Below are positions 32,124-39,529 of a stretch of DNA of 39,529 nt, piece by piece. The stretch covers positions 1 to 39,529 of the forward strand of contig CAKZQD010000095.1 in the NCBI GenBank assembly GCA_937139485.1, read 5' to 3'. Each line of letters begins with the position of its first letter. Position 1 is the first letter of the stretch. Below the pieces are notes generated by a model. That model worked only from the letters and a program-made list of their open reading frames with translations. It was not told the DNA's origin and searched no databases. Made by a program: the position numbers and the translations under genes. The DNA comes from an uncultured Bacteroidota bacterium. Lineage in GTDB: Bacteria; Bacteroidota; Bacteroidia; Chitinophagales; UBA8649.

Positions 32124-32759
32124 ATGTCATTTTACCCTAAAGAATTTAAAGAGGCTATAAGTTTATTGTCTCATAAAGAAAAAGATAAGTTAATACTACG
32201 TTTATTGAAAAAGGATTTGGCGCTTACAAATAAATTAATGTTTGAACTAGTAGACACTTCAACAGTAGAAGAGAGAAGAGCTGAATTAGAAACACATATT
32301 ATTAAAAGTGTAAGCAGAATTATTGAAACTAACTATTCTATAGGTTATTTAAACATGGATGTAAGGTATTTAAGTGGAGATATTACTGAGCATGTAAAAA
32401 CTACCAAGGATAAATATGGAGAAGCCAGCCTAAATTTACTTTTACTTACAGAACTACTTAAAGGCAGCAAGCAAATTATATTAGAATCTAGGGCATATAC
32501 AAAATTGCATAAATTTTTAACGGCAATAATAGCAAGGGTGTATAAAGTAATGGTACTTATCAATAAAATGGACAATGATTTATTACTTGATTTTAAAGAA
32601 GATTTGCAGGAACTTGCTGAATTAATAATTGGTATTGAACCATTAATGAAAGTAGCAATAAATAATGCTTTAGATATAAACTGGTTGATAAATACAGAAA
32701 TACCAGAAGATATAGTAGAAATTCAAAAGGAATTAAGAGCAAACGGTTTTTTGAAATAA
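32124..32759 (+). CDS. Conserved helical hypothetical protein
   Basis: A 211-residue cytosolic protein, almost entirely alpha-helical and Leu/Lys/Glu-rich. The N-terminus (FYPKEFKEAISLLSHKEKDK) and a helix rich in charged pairs (VEERRAELETHII) are followed by NYSIGYLNMDVRYLSGDITE and a repeat-like hydrophobic helix array. I do not recognise a family and see no catalytic motif. It starts 10 nt after the esterase stop and may share its transcript, although the products have no obvious link. The 163-nt gap that follows holds a small hairpin. Confidence 0.6.
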   Translation: MSFYPKEFKEAISLLSHKEKDKLILRLLKKDLALTNKLMFELVDTSTVEERRAELETHIIKSVSRIIETNYSIGYLNMDVRYLSGDITEHVKTTKDKYGEASLNLLLLTELLKGSKQIILESRAYTKLHKFLTAIIARVYKVMVLINKMDNDLLLDFKEDLQELAELIIGIEPLMKVAINNALDINWLINTEIPEDIVEIQKELRANGFLK

Positions 32760-32863
32760 TTTGGTTGTAGTATATACTTTAAAATTTCAATATAGTGTTG
32801 TGCAATTGAATTGGTGTGGGTTTTAACTCACCTTTGTAAGTGTATTATAAAATAGTAAAAACC

Positions 32864-32879
32864 GGTAAAGAAGTTTACC
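32864..32879 (-). terminator. Weak hairpin between convergent genes
   Basis: GGTAAA GAAG TTTACC forms a short perfect stem-loop. On the minus strand it is followed by GGTTTTTAC, so it may end the Lacal_2735 transcript. The stem is short, and the call is tentative. Confidence 0.35.
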
Positions 32880-32922
32880 AAAAAAATTAGATAAATTGTG
32901 TTATAAATAAACCAATTATTAT

Positions 32923-33087
32923 TTAACTTAAAGCATCAATTTCTTTCAAAATTAATTCTGCTTCTGCCACCTTAGCATCAGCAGCTTTTCTGTCTGTTTT
33001 AGAAAGCTTAAAAGATTCTTCCATCAATTTTTGATATTTTTCATTTAACTTTTCTAATGGTGTTTTTTTCTTTAAAAATCCGAACAT
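32923..33087 (-). CDS. Lacal_2735 family small protein
   Basis: A 54-residue ORF absent from the track. It starts MFGFLKKKTPLEKLNEKYQK, continues LMEESFKLSKTDRKAADAKV and ends EIDAL-Ser. This matches the small helical Lacal_2735 family of Bacteroidota (MFGxxKKK start, KAxDxKxAEA centre), whose function is unknown. It starts 3 nt after the stop of the ABC1 kinase gene on the same strand, so it is the third gene of the TetR-kinase operon. The short amphipathic helical form suggests a membrane-peripheral or protein-binding role (inference). Confidence 0.85.
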   Translation of the reverse strand: MFGFLKKKTPLEKLNEKYQKLMEESFKLSKTDRKAADAKVAEAELILKEIDALS

Positions 33088-33090
33088 AAT

Positions 33091-34401
33091 TTATGATGTT
33101 TTATAATTATTTATAACAATATTATTTGCGCCCAACTGATTTAATAAATTGTATAAACCAAAGAAAGTTCTATTCATGTATATAAAGTGTTTTGAACCTC
33201 TATTTGCATTCATTTTTCTTAAAGCGGCATTTTTTGTTAATCCTTCTGCTAGTTTTCCTATTTCGTCAAAGAAACTTTGGTCGCCAAAATCAAAATTTTC
33301 TTGGTGAAAAGGTCTTGAAAAAACAGATAGTAATTCTCTAAACATTTTTACAAAAAACGCCACTTCTTCTGGCGAATCATCTTTTCTCAGTATTTCTAGT
33401 GTATACATTTTTTCTTTAAAGAAAGCTTCGTTTGCAATGCTTTCTTTCTTTGCAAGCTCAAAATATGGTTTGTAAAAATCTTCGGGTATTACTTTCATAC
33501 AGCCAAAATCTAAAGCGACAATATCTAATTCTTTAGAAATTAAAAAATTTCCTGGATGTGGATCTGCATGAACTTTTTTCAGCTCATGAATTTGGAACAT
33601 ATAAAAATCCCAAAGTGCCTGACCTATTTTGGTGGCAGCTTTTGAATCTGTATTTTTTTCTGCAAAAGTAGAAATATGTTCACCTTCCATCCAGTCCATA
33701 GTTATTATTTTTTCAGAAGAAAATTCTTCATAATAATTTGGAAAACTTAAACCAGAAATGTGTTTACAAGCCTTTACAATTTCATTACTTTGTGCCACTT
33801 CAAGTATGTAATCTGTTTCTTCTATCAGTTTATCTTCTACTTCTTTAAAGTAGCGTTCAGAGTCTTTTCCTTTTAGGTTTAGTATTTTCATAGCAACAGG
33901 TTTTACCATTGCCAAATCTGTACTAATACTATCAGCCACACCTGGATATTGAATTTTTACCGCCAATTTTTTACCATCTTTTTCAGCATAATGTACTTGT
34001 CCTATACTTGCAGCGTGTTTTGCTTCAAGATCAAATTTATCGAAAAGCTCATTTGGTGTTTTGCCAAAATAGGTTTTAAAAGTTTTAGCAACTAGTGGTC
34101 CAGAAAGTGGCGGCACAGAAAACTGCGAAAGCGAAAATTTGTCTACATAAGCGGCTGGAAGTATGTTTTTTTCCATACTAAGCATCTGTGCAACTTTCAA
34201 TGCGCTACCTTTTAAATCTTTTAAACTATCATAGATGTCTTCTGCATTGCTTTTATCCAAATTTTCTTTAGCCTCAGCTTCGGTTTTGGTAACTTTATCT
34301 CCGTAATACTTTATATAGTTTACACCAACTTTGGCTCCAGTTTTTAGCATTTTAGATGCACGAGAAATTTTACTAATCGGAATTTTATCTATCGATTTCA
34401 T
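33091..34401 (-). CDS. ABC1/AarF/UbiB family atypical kinase
   Basis: A 436-residue protein kinase-like ATPase of the UbiB/ADCK family. It shows KGSALKVAQMLSMEKN (the position of the family KxGQ motif, here KVAQ), AASIGQVHYAEKDGKKLAVKIQYPGV (the A-rich or nucleotide loop and the VAIK-type Lys), KVHADPHPGNFLI (the catalytic loop with Asp) and ALDFGCMK (DFG-like). Family members support quinone or lipid metabolism and often sit at membranes. Bacteroidota mostly use menaquinone, so a ubiquinone role is not implied. Preceded by a TetR-type gene after 6 nt and followed by Lacal_2735; the three form an operon whose function is unknown. Confidence 0.88.
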   Translation of the reverse strand: MKSIDKIPISKISRASKMLKTGAKVGVNYIKYYGDKVTKTEAEAKENLDKSNAEDIYDSLKDLKGSALKVAQMLSMEKNILPAAYVDKFSLSQFSVPPLSGPLVAKTFKTYFGKTPNELFDKFDLEAKHAASIGQVHYAEKDGKKLAVKIQYPGVADSISTDLAMVKPVAMKILNLKGKDSERYFKEVEDKLIEETDYILEVAQSNEIVKACKHISGLSFPNYYEEFSSEKIITMDWMEGEHISTFAEKNTDSKAATKIGQALWDFYMFQIHELKKVHADPHPGNFLISKELDIVALDFGCMKVIPEDFYKPYFELAKKESIANEAFFKEKMYTLEILRKDDSPEEVAFFVKMFRELLSVFSRPFHQENFDFGDQSFFDEIGKLAEGLTKNAALRKMNANRGSKHFIYMNRTFFGLYNLLNQLGANNIVINNYKTS

Positions 34402-34407
34402 TATCCA

Positions 34408-35064
34408 TTATTTTTTTTGAGGAAAAATATCTTTTACTAAAAATTTGCCTAAGTCTAAAACACTCTCAAGCGGTTTTGTGTTTAATAATTGAAAAGCAGT
34501 ATGAACACTTTTTTCAATTAATACATCTGTTTTTTCAAAAGCAACAGAGTCGTCTTTTAACCAATATTCAATAGTCAATATAAATTTTAGCCAAGATATA
34601 TTTGAAATAATCTTGTCTTTTGTTTTTTCAATTTGTTCTATCGGAATGTCTATAAAATCAATATCTATACTTTCTATGAAATGAAGATATTGTTCTCTTA
34701 AATCTTTGTACAACAATATTTTAGAAAATTTATTTTTACTTTCTAAGCAAATATGTACAAATTTTTTGTTTGCTGCTAGTAGTTCAAAAAATGTATAGTA
34801 AAAACTTAAAACTTTATCCTGTGCTTCAAAATTATTGAATGCTTCATCTGCATATAAAAGTTTTATAGTGTTTTCATAAAATACTTCAAAAATAAAAGCT
34901 TCGAGCGTTTTTAAATTTTCAAAATGATGATGAAAATCTGTTTCTTCAATATCGTTATTTGCACAAAAAACAAAAATACTTCTTGGAAGTTTTTCGTTTT
35001 TTTCGACATCATTCATATATAAGTCAACGATTTCTAATTTGCTAAATTTTATTGTCTTTTCCAT
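34408..35064 (-). CDS. TetR-family transcriptional regulator
   Basis: A 218-residue regulator. The N-terminal 60 residues hold a divergent TetR-type helix-turn-helix (IFVFCANNDIEETDFHHHFE NLKTLEAF), and the rest is an all-helical ligand-binding and dimerisation domain (about 70-210). It is first in the operon with the ABC1 kinase and Lacal_2735. A perfect 11-bp inverted repeat directly upstream of its -7 element is the most likely operator, so it probably represses its own operon until a ligand binds (inference). The ligand is unknown; lipids or quinones are plausible from context. Confidence 0.8.
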   Translation of the reverse strand: MEKTIKFSKLEIVDLYMNDVEKNEKLPRSIFVFCANNDIEETDFHHHFENLKTLEAFIFEVFYENTIKLLYADEAFNNFEAQDKVLSFYYTFFELLAANKKFVHICLESKNKFSKILLYKDLREQYLHFIESIDIDFIDIPIEQIEKTKDKIISNISWLKFILTIEYWLKDDSVAFEKTDVLIEKSVHTAFQLLNTKPLESVLDLGKFLVKDIFPQKK

Positions 35065-35081
35065 AGATAAATTTCTTAGTA

Positions 35082-35089
35082 CAAAGATA
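35082..35089 (-). promoter_or_regulatory. -7 promoter element of the TetR operon (TATCTTTG)
   Basis: Exact match on the minus strand, 17 nt before the ATG and immediately next to the inverted repeat at 35091. Confidence 0.6.
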
Positions 35090-35090
35090 C

Positions 35091-35128
35091 ATTTTGTTTA
35101 AATAAATATTGGCTTTATTAAACAAAAT
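35091..35128. promoter_or_regulatory. Inverted repeat: likely TetR operator
   Basis: ATTTTGTTTAA (35091-35101) and TTAAACAAAAT (35118-35128) are perfect 11-bp inverted repeats with a 16-nt spacer. The pair covers the region from directly upstream of the -7 element to beyond the -33 position, where repressor binding would block RNA polymerase. Confidence 0.6.
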
Positions 35129-35172
35129 ATGTTAATTATAGCTTTTACAATAAAAACGCAGGCGTATTCAAA

Positions 35173-35559
35173 TTAGTATTTAAACTGGCTTAAAAATCTC
35201 GTTTTAATCAGTTGAATTATTCTTTTATTTATTTCAGAAAGGTTTAAAGAATAAAATTGAAATTCTGCTTTGGTAAAATGTCCAATAACTATGCCTTTTA
35301 GAGTATTTTTAAAAGAAGTATCTTTTGAAAACAAGGACTCAATAAATTTTAATTTATCAGCAGGAGCGTGCTTAGAAAAATTTTTATTTTTAGATTGAAT
35401 ATAAAAAGAGATAAACTCCAAAAGTATCTCATTTTGAAACTTACAAATTTGTCTTAACACTGTATTTTGAAAATGTTCAAACTCGCTTTGGGTACTTTTT
35501 TCAAGTATTTCAATTTTTGGTCTAAGTGCTTTTAGTGAGCTGCTCCTTTCTAAACTCAT
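35173..35559 (-). CDS. Conserved hypothetical protein downstream of nadC
   Basis: A 128-residue cytosolic helical protein: LKALRPKIEILEKSTQSEFE, then HFQNTVLRQICKFQNEILLE, then FKNTLKGIVIGHFTKAEFQF, ending with a basic helix. It resembles small conserved Bacteroidota proteins sometimes labelled glyoxalase, though it shows no metal-binding motif of that superfamily, so I do not accept that name. Its ATG overlaps the nadC stop (TAATG), so it is translated with nadC. Confidence 0.6.
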   Translation of the reverse strand: MSLERSSSLKALRPKIEILEKSTQSEFEHFQNTVLRQICKFQNEILLEFISFYIQSKNKNFSKHAPADKLKFIESLFSKDTSFKNTLKGIVIGHFTKAEFQFYSLNLSEINKRIIQLIKTRFLSQFKY

Positions 35560-36416
35560 TATTTATTTGCTTTTAAACTAATGTCTAAACTTTTGTAAGA
35601 ATGCGTAAGCGCACCAGCAGAAATATAATCTGGTCCAGCTTCTGCATAGGCTCTTAGTGTTTTTAAAGTAATGCCACCAGATGCTTCTGTTTCAAATTTT
35701 CCGTCTATAAGTTCTACGGCTTTTTTTACTTCTTCTACAGAAAAATTGTCAAGCATTATTCTAGTAACATTTCCTACTTCAAGTACTTTTTTTACATCAT
35801 CTATAGAGCGTGTTTCTATTTCTATTGGAACTGTAAAGCCATTTTCGTGTAAGTATTTATTGGCAGAAATAATGGCATTTTCTATTCCTCCACAAAAATC
35901 TTGATGATTGTCTTTTATCATTATCATGTCGTAAAGACCAAATCTATGATTGTGCCCGCCGCCTATTTTTACTGCCCATTTTTCAAAGCTTCGTAAATTT
36001 GGAGTAGTTTTTCTGGTGTCGAGAATTTTAGTGTTTGTTCCTTCCAGTTCTTTTACATATTTATGTGTAAGTGTGGCTATTCCGCTCATGCGCTGCATAA
36101 AGTTAAGCACCAATCTTTCGCCCATTAAAATACTACGAGATTTTCCTTTTATAGTAAATATTATATCGCCAATATCTACTCTTTCACCATCGGCTTTGTG
36201 GGCTTCATAAACTAATTCTGAATCTACTTTTGCAAATATTTCTTTGGCTAGTTCAATACCTGCTAACACGCCAGATTCTTTGGCTACTGCATAAGCACCA
36301 TTTTCTGCATCTATAGGAATGGTAGATAATGTGGTATGGTCGCCAATTGGAATTTGTCCTTTGGGATCATTAAAATCTTCTTTAAGCGCTTCTTCTATAA
36401 ATTGTTCTCTAGTCAT
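35559..36416 (-). CDS. nadC: Nicotinate-nucleotide pyrophosphorylase (carboxylating)
   Basis: A 285-residue quinolinate phosphoribosyltransferase that makes nicotinate mononucleotide from quinolinate and PRPP in de novo NAD synthesis. It has the N-terminal EALKEDFNDPKGQIPIGDHTT segment, LVLNFMQRMSGIATLT, DTRKTTPNLRSFEKWAVKIG, GGHNHRFGLYDMIMIKDNH and the C-terminal barrel with EASGGITLKT. I start it at ATG 36416 (MTREQFIEEAL) rather than at the track TTG, because that TTG precedes the TACTTTCG -7 element. The next gene is coupled to it. Confidence 0.94.
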   Translation of the reverse strand: MTREQFIEEALKEDFNDPKGQIPIGDHTTLSTIPIDAENGAYAVAKESGVLAGIELAKEIFAKVDSELVYEAHKADGERVDIGDIIFTIKGKSRSILMGERLVLNFMQRMSGIATLTHKYVKELEGTNTKILDTRKTTPNLRSFEKWAVKIGGGHNHRFGLYDMIMIKDNHQDFCGGIENAIISANKYLHENGFTVPIEIETRSIDDVKKVLEVGNVTRIMLDNFSVEEVKKAVELIDGKFETEASGGITLKTLRAYAEAGPDYISAGALTHSYKSLDISLKANK

Positions 36417-36420
36417 ACTA

Positions 36421-36428
36421 CGAAAGTA
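36421..36428 (-). promoter_or_regulatory. -7 promoter element of nadC (TACTTTCG)
   Basis: One mismatch to TAnnTTTG, only 4 nt before the ATG at 36416. The start of transcription would fall at or within the start codon. Confidence 0.45.
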
Positions 36429-36495
36429 CAACCTTGCTGCTTTATATACTATATTTTTTTACTAAAAATTATTAAGGTGTTTTTATTTTCAGAAT

Positions 36496-36532
36496 AAAAA
36501 AAACCTGATAAAATTAATTATCAGGTTTTTTT
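36496..36532 (-). terminator. Rho-independent terminator after the DUF4783 gene
   Basis: AAAAAAACCTGATAA and TTATCAGGTTTTTTT form a perfect stem with T-runs on both strands, between the stop at 36550 and nadC. Confidence 0.85.
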
Positions 36533-36549
36533 GGTATTTATTAGGGTTT

Positions 36550-36930
36550 TTATTTTTTTTCTATTCTAATTTCTTGTACTAAAAAATCTGTTCCTTTTTG
36601 TTTTGTATAAAAATATGTACGGTAAGAATTTTCTTTTAACTGCAATTCTCCAATTTGATAAAAACTATCAGTTTCAGAGCTGCCTCTATGCACTGGTGTG
36701 TATTGTAAATTAGTTAATTCAGAGAAAAAATCTTTCAAAACAGGTTTAGCTTCTTCTTTTGAATAAGTTTCAGAATCTAAAATACTCACTTCAACTTTTT
36801 CATCTAGTGCGTTTGAAAGTTCTGTTAAATCTCCATTTGTAAAATAGTCAGATATGTTTTTAAAATCTTGAGCATTTGTATTTAATACAAATGCTATTGA
36901 TAGTGCAAATATTAGGTAAACCTTTTTCAT
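36550..36930 (-). CDS. Exported DUF4783 protein (copy 1)
   Basis: A 126-residue secreted protein: signal peptide MKKVYLIFALSIAFVLNTNA, then the DUF4783 domain, a NTF2/SnoaL-like alpha+beta fold (DYFTNGDLTELSNALDEKVE, YTPVHRGSSETDSFYQIGEL, FLVQEIRIEKK). The family is found near nadC/rlmH genes in Bacteroidota, its function is unknown, and it probably acts in the periplasm. It is clearly a paralogue of the gene at 37010 (both have H-K/R-G-S, FQIGEL, TYFYT/IYA and IQEF/VQEI-RIE), so it arose by tandem duplication. Confidence 0.85.
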   Translation of the reverse strand: MKKVYLIFALSIAFVLNTNAQDFKNISDYFTNGDLTELSNALDEKVEVSILDSETYSKEEAKPVLKDFFSELTNLQYTPVHRGSSETDSFYQIGELQLKENSYRTYFYTKQKGTDFLVQEIRIEKK

Positions 36931-37009
36931 AATTATCTTTTTTGTTGTTATTTATTGTGTTGATGCAATAATATACGCTACAACTAAAAAAAGGTTACAT
37001 GAAAATAAA

Positions 37010-37405
37010 TTAATTTTCCTCTATTCTAAATTCTTGAATTAAAAACTTGCCATTTATGTTTTTGGCATATATATATGTTCTGTAAATACTGTTTGTAGTA
37101 CTCAATTCACCAATTTGAAAAAATGCACCATTACCAGAATTTCCTTTATGAATAGTTTTATATCCTGATGGTTTATTCTTTTTAAAAAAATCTGTCAATA
37201 TAGTTTCTATTTGAGCTTTACTATATATAGCTTCATTATCTAAAATTGTAAGTTCTAAATTTGAATCAAAATTTTTAGAAAAACTTGCTACATCTCCAAT
37301 TTTTAAACTATTGGTAATAGTTGTAAAGTCTTGTGCCGTAAGCGCAAAAGAAAAACTAATAAATACCAATAAAAGGGAGTGTTTTATAATGTTTGAAATT
37401 TTCAT
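37010..37405 (-). CDS. Exported DUF4783 protein (copy 2)
   Basis: A 131-residue secreted protein with signal peptide (ends near FALTAQ) and the same DUF4783 domain as its neighbour (DFTTITNSLKIGDVASFSKN, TIHKGNSGNGAFFQIGELST, FLIQEFRIEEN). The two copies differ at most positions outside the core, so the duplication is old. The gap to copy 1 is 79 nt. It is divergent from gpmI, and the 108-bp region between them must hold both promoters. Confidence 0.85.
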   Translation of the reverse strand: MKISNIIKHSLLLVFISFSFALTAQDFTTITNSLKIGDVASFSKNFDSNLELTILDNEAIYSKAQIETILTDFFKKNKPSGYKTIHKGNSGNGAFFQIGELSTTNSIYRTYIYAKNINGKFLIQEFRIEEN

Positions 37406-37465
37406 TTTTTTATCTTTAAATAATTATGCAGCTATTTCTATGCCAATTTATAGTTTAAGAGGTTG

Positions 37466-37473
37466 TATTTTTG
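37466..37473 (+). promoter_or_regulatory. -7 promoter element of gpmI (TATTTTTG)
   Basis: Exact TAnnTTTG match 40 nt before the ATG at 37514 and just after the TTG used by the ORF track, which shows that the track start is too long. Confidence 0.55.
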
Positions 37474-37513
37474 TAAAAACAAAAAAGTAAGTACTATTAA
37501 ACCAATAATCAAT

Positions 37514-39037
37514 ATGGAACTTAAATATAAGAAAGTTTTATTAATAATAATGGATGGCTGGGCTAAAGAATTAGATAAAAGTAGAAGTGCTATTGCAAAA
37601 GCTGCTACTCCCAATGTGGATAATTTTTATAAAAAATATTCAAATTCTGAATTAGTTACATTTGGTAAACAGGTAGGACTTCCAGATGGGCAAATGGGCA
37701 ATTCTGAAGTTGGACACATGAATATAGGTGCTGGAAGAGTTGTTTACCAAGATTTTATGCGAATAAATAATGCTGTTGAAAATGATTCATTGGCAGAAAA
37801 TAAAAACTTGGTAAACTTATTTACTTATGCAAAGCAAAACAATAAACCGCTTCATTTAATGGGTTTGTTTTCTAATGGTGGCGTACATTCTCATATAAAC
37901 CATTTAATAGCTATTTGTAAATATGCACACCAATTTGGCTTAACAAAAATTTTCGTACACGCTTTTACAGACGGTAGAGATTGTGCTCCAACATCTGGAA
38001 TTGGCTTTGTAAACGAATTTGAAATAGCAACTGCAGCTTATAATTGTAAAATAGTTTCTATTATTGGAAGATATTATGCAATGGATAGAGATAATAGGTG
38101 GGAACGTATAAAACTTGCCTACGATTTATTAGTACACGGAAAAGGAGCGGAGTTTAGATCTGCCGAAAGTGCTATATCAGATGCATATTCAAAAGAAGTT
38201 TCAGATGAATTTATTTTAGCTTCTAAAATAGTTTCAGAAGAAAATACAAATATTAAAGACGGTGATGCTGTGCTATGTTTTAATTTTAGAACAGATAGAT
38301 GTAGAGAAATAACACAGGTTTTAACGCAAGAAAATATGCCAAATGAAGGAATGAAAAGCCTTGATTTAAATTATGTAACAATGACACGTTACAAAGATAC
38401 TTTTACCAATATTCCTGTACTTTTCGATAAAGATAATTTACAAAATACACTTGGAGAAATTATTGCTAAAAATGGAAAAACACAGTTTAGAATAGCCGAA
38501 ACAGAGAAGTATCCGCATGTTACTTTTTTCTTTTCTGGTGGAAGAGAAAAAACTTTTGATGGTGAAACTAGAAAAGTAATTGCTTCGCCAAAAGTAGCAA
38601 CCTACGATTTACAACCAGAAATGAGTGCCGAAGGTGTAAAAGATGCAGTAATTGAAGAAATAGCTAGAAATAAACCAGATTTTATAGCATTAAATTTTGC
38701 CAATACAGATATGGTGGGGCATACGGGCGTTTTTGAAGCAGCTGTAAAAGCAGCAGAAACTGTAGATGCTTATGTAAAAGAAATTGTAGACCTTGCTTTA
38801 GAAAAAGATTATGATATTTTAGTTACAGCAGATCACGGAAATTCTGACATCATGAAAAATTTAGATGGAAGTGTACATACGGCTCATACAAAAAATATGG
38901 TTCCATTGTTTTTTATAAGTAACACCAATAAATCTTTGATAAAAAATGGAAAATTGGGAGATCTTGCTCCCACTATTTTAAGCTTAATGGGTTTAGAAAT
39001 TCCAAAAGAAATGACAGGAGAAATTCTTCTTGATTAA
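37514..39037 (+). CDS. gpmI: 2,3-bisphosphoglycerate-independent phosphoglycerate mutase
   Basis: A 507-residue Mn-dependent glycolytic enzyme interconverting 3- and 2-phosphoglycerate. It shows the metal-binding start LLIIMDGWA, the phosphoserine loop PDGQMGNSEVGHMNIGAG (Ser of GNSEVGH), HAFTDGRDCAP, the bridging segment RYYAMDRDNRWER, ANTDMVGHTG and ADHGNSD. Length fits the family. I start at ATG 37514 (MELKYKKVLLI) instead of the track TTG, since the -7 element lies in between. The lipoprotein gene follows after 11 nt. Confidence 0.95.
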   Translation: MELKYKKVLLIIMDGWAKELDKSRSAIAKAATPNVDNFYKKYSNSELVTFGKQVGLPDGQMGNSEVGHMNIGAGRVVYQDFMRINNAVENDSLAENKNLVNLFTYAKQNNKPLHLMGLFSNGGVHSHINHLIAICKYAHQFGLTKIFVHAFTDGRDCAPTSGIGFVNEFEIATAAYNCKIVSIIGRYYAMDRDNRWERIKLAYDLLVHGKGAEFRSAESAISDAYSKEVSDEFILASKIVSEENTNIKDGDAVLCFNFRTDRCREITQVLTQENMPNEGMKSLDLNYVTMTRYKDTFTNIPVLFDKDNLQNTLGEIIAKNGKTQFRIAETEKYPHVTFFFSGGREKTFDGETRKVIASPKVATYDLQPEMSAEGVKDAVIEEIARNKPDFIALNFANTDMVGHTGVFEAAVKAAETVDAYVKEIVDLALEKDYDILVTADHGNSDIMKNLDGSVHTAHTKNMVPLFFISNTNKSLIKNGKLGDLAPTILSLMGLEIPKEMTGEILLD

Positions 39038-39048
39038 TATAAATACTT

Positions 39049-39528
39049 ATGCAGAAATACCTTTTTATAATATTAGTTAGCGTTTTATTTTCTTGTAAAA
39101 ATCAAGAGGAAGTAAAGCAAGTATATACGTATTTCGATTCTCAGGAATTTGTGCAAAACGAAATTCAAGAAATTTTAAATTCTGAACTAACAATTTTTAA
39201 AAACATTAGTTTAAATGGTGTTGAAGAAATTCAGAAAATACAAAAAGTAGATAGCCAGTTTTTATACAATGAATTTAAGTTTTTGATAGATGCAAATATC
39301 AACAAACCTGCTTTATATGGGAAATACGAAACTGATACTTTTAGCTTAAATGCAAAGAATAGTGAAGGTGTAGAGCAAATTCATTATACTTATATTCTTA
39401 AAGATTCTTTAAACAAAAAACTAAAAACAAAGTCACTATCTAGTATTCAAAATCACTGTTGTCCGATAAAAAATAAAAAAGTGATAAAAAGTCTTTTGAA
39501 GTCAATAAGAATAGGGGTTTCTATTTAA
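39049..39528 (+). CDS. Hypothetical lipoprotein at window edge
   Basis: A 159-residue lipoprotein: signal MQKYLFIILVSVLFSC with lipidated Cys near residue 16, then KNQEEV. The mature part (FVQNEIQEILNSEL, QIQKVDSQFLYNEFKFLID-type helix, GKYETDTFSLNAKN strands) resembles conserved Bacteroidota lipoproteins, which I recall as longer. The last 35 residues (SIQNHCCPIKNKK onward) have no hallmark, and the stop is 1 nt from the window end. A late frameshift or natural early stop cannot be judged here. It probably shares the gpmI transcript. Confidence 0.6.
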   Translation: MQKYLFIILVSVLFSCKNQEEVKQVYTYFDSQEFVQNEIQEILNSELTIFKNISLNGVEEIQKIQKVDSQFLYNEFKFLIDANINKPALYGKYETDTFSLNAKNSEGVEQIHYTYILKDSLNKKLKTKSLSSIQNHCCPIKNKKVIKSLLKSIRIGVSI

Positions 39529-39529
39529 A

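Noticed and set aside
35173-35559. Naming the gene after nadC a glyoxalase
   Set aside because: Helical sequence lacks the metal-binding His/Glu pattern of the glyoxalase superfamily.

Overview
The window is a 39.5 kb stretch of a low-GC chromosome from a member of the Bacteroidota. This rests on the -7 promoter motif TAnnTTTG in front of many genes, a short 289-residue housekeeping sigma factor, two proteins with type IX secretion (T9SS) C-terminal sorting signals, a long GAPDH with an N-terminal extension, and families largely confined to this phylum (DUF4783, Lacal_2735, the TetR/ABC1 kinase pair). The order within the phylum cannot be settled from sequence alone. No rRNA, tRNA, CRISPR array, transposase gene or phage gene was recognised.

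Layout. 1-5570 is the accessory part: a more GC-rich edge, an IF2-N-like protein, then a same-strand run of AT-rich, mostly unrecognised genes (two lipoproteins, an exported protein, a membrane protein, a DUF1266 protein, a small acidic cytosolic protein), one duplicated gene start and one decayed lipoprotein gene. This looks like an immunity or orphan-gene cluster. 5577-8836 (minus strand) holds a DEDDy exonuclease, GAPDH and the primary sigma factor. 9027-13964 (plus) is an envelope group: START-like protein, LptF/LptG permease, a secreted DUF6134-like protein, PAP2 phosphatase and a GT39 glycosyltransferase. 14279-19850 (plus) has pyrR-pyrB, an FKBP isomerase, a voltage-gated-type K+ channel, scpB, a Xaa-Pro aminopeptidase and an exported thioredoxin-like protein.

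19994-26771 has a large exported DUF1573/VWA protein on the minus strand, then an outer-membrane-barrel-like protein and a 1017-residue beta-propeller protein with a T9SS signal. 27220-32759 has a transaldolase-like aldolase, a CoA-binding protein convergent with and overlapping Maf, a PLP-dependent gamma-family enzyme coupled to an ABA4-like membrane protein, a T9SS esterase and a helical hypothetical. 32923-35064 (minus) is a TetR - ABC1 kinase - Lacal_2735 operon. Its promoter carries a perfect 11-bp inverted repeat, and its last gene (54 aa) is absent from the ORF track. 35173-37405 (minus) has nadC, a coupled conserved hypothetical and two DUF4783 paralogues. 37514-39528 (plus) has gpmI and a lipoprotein.

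Most of the window is ordinary core metabolism and envelope biology. The most interesting parts are the 246-5464 cluster, the TetR/ABC1/Lacal_2735 operon with its putative operator, several promoters that leave almost no 5' leader, and decayed gene remnants in the gaps.
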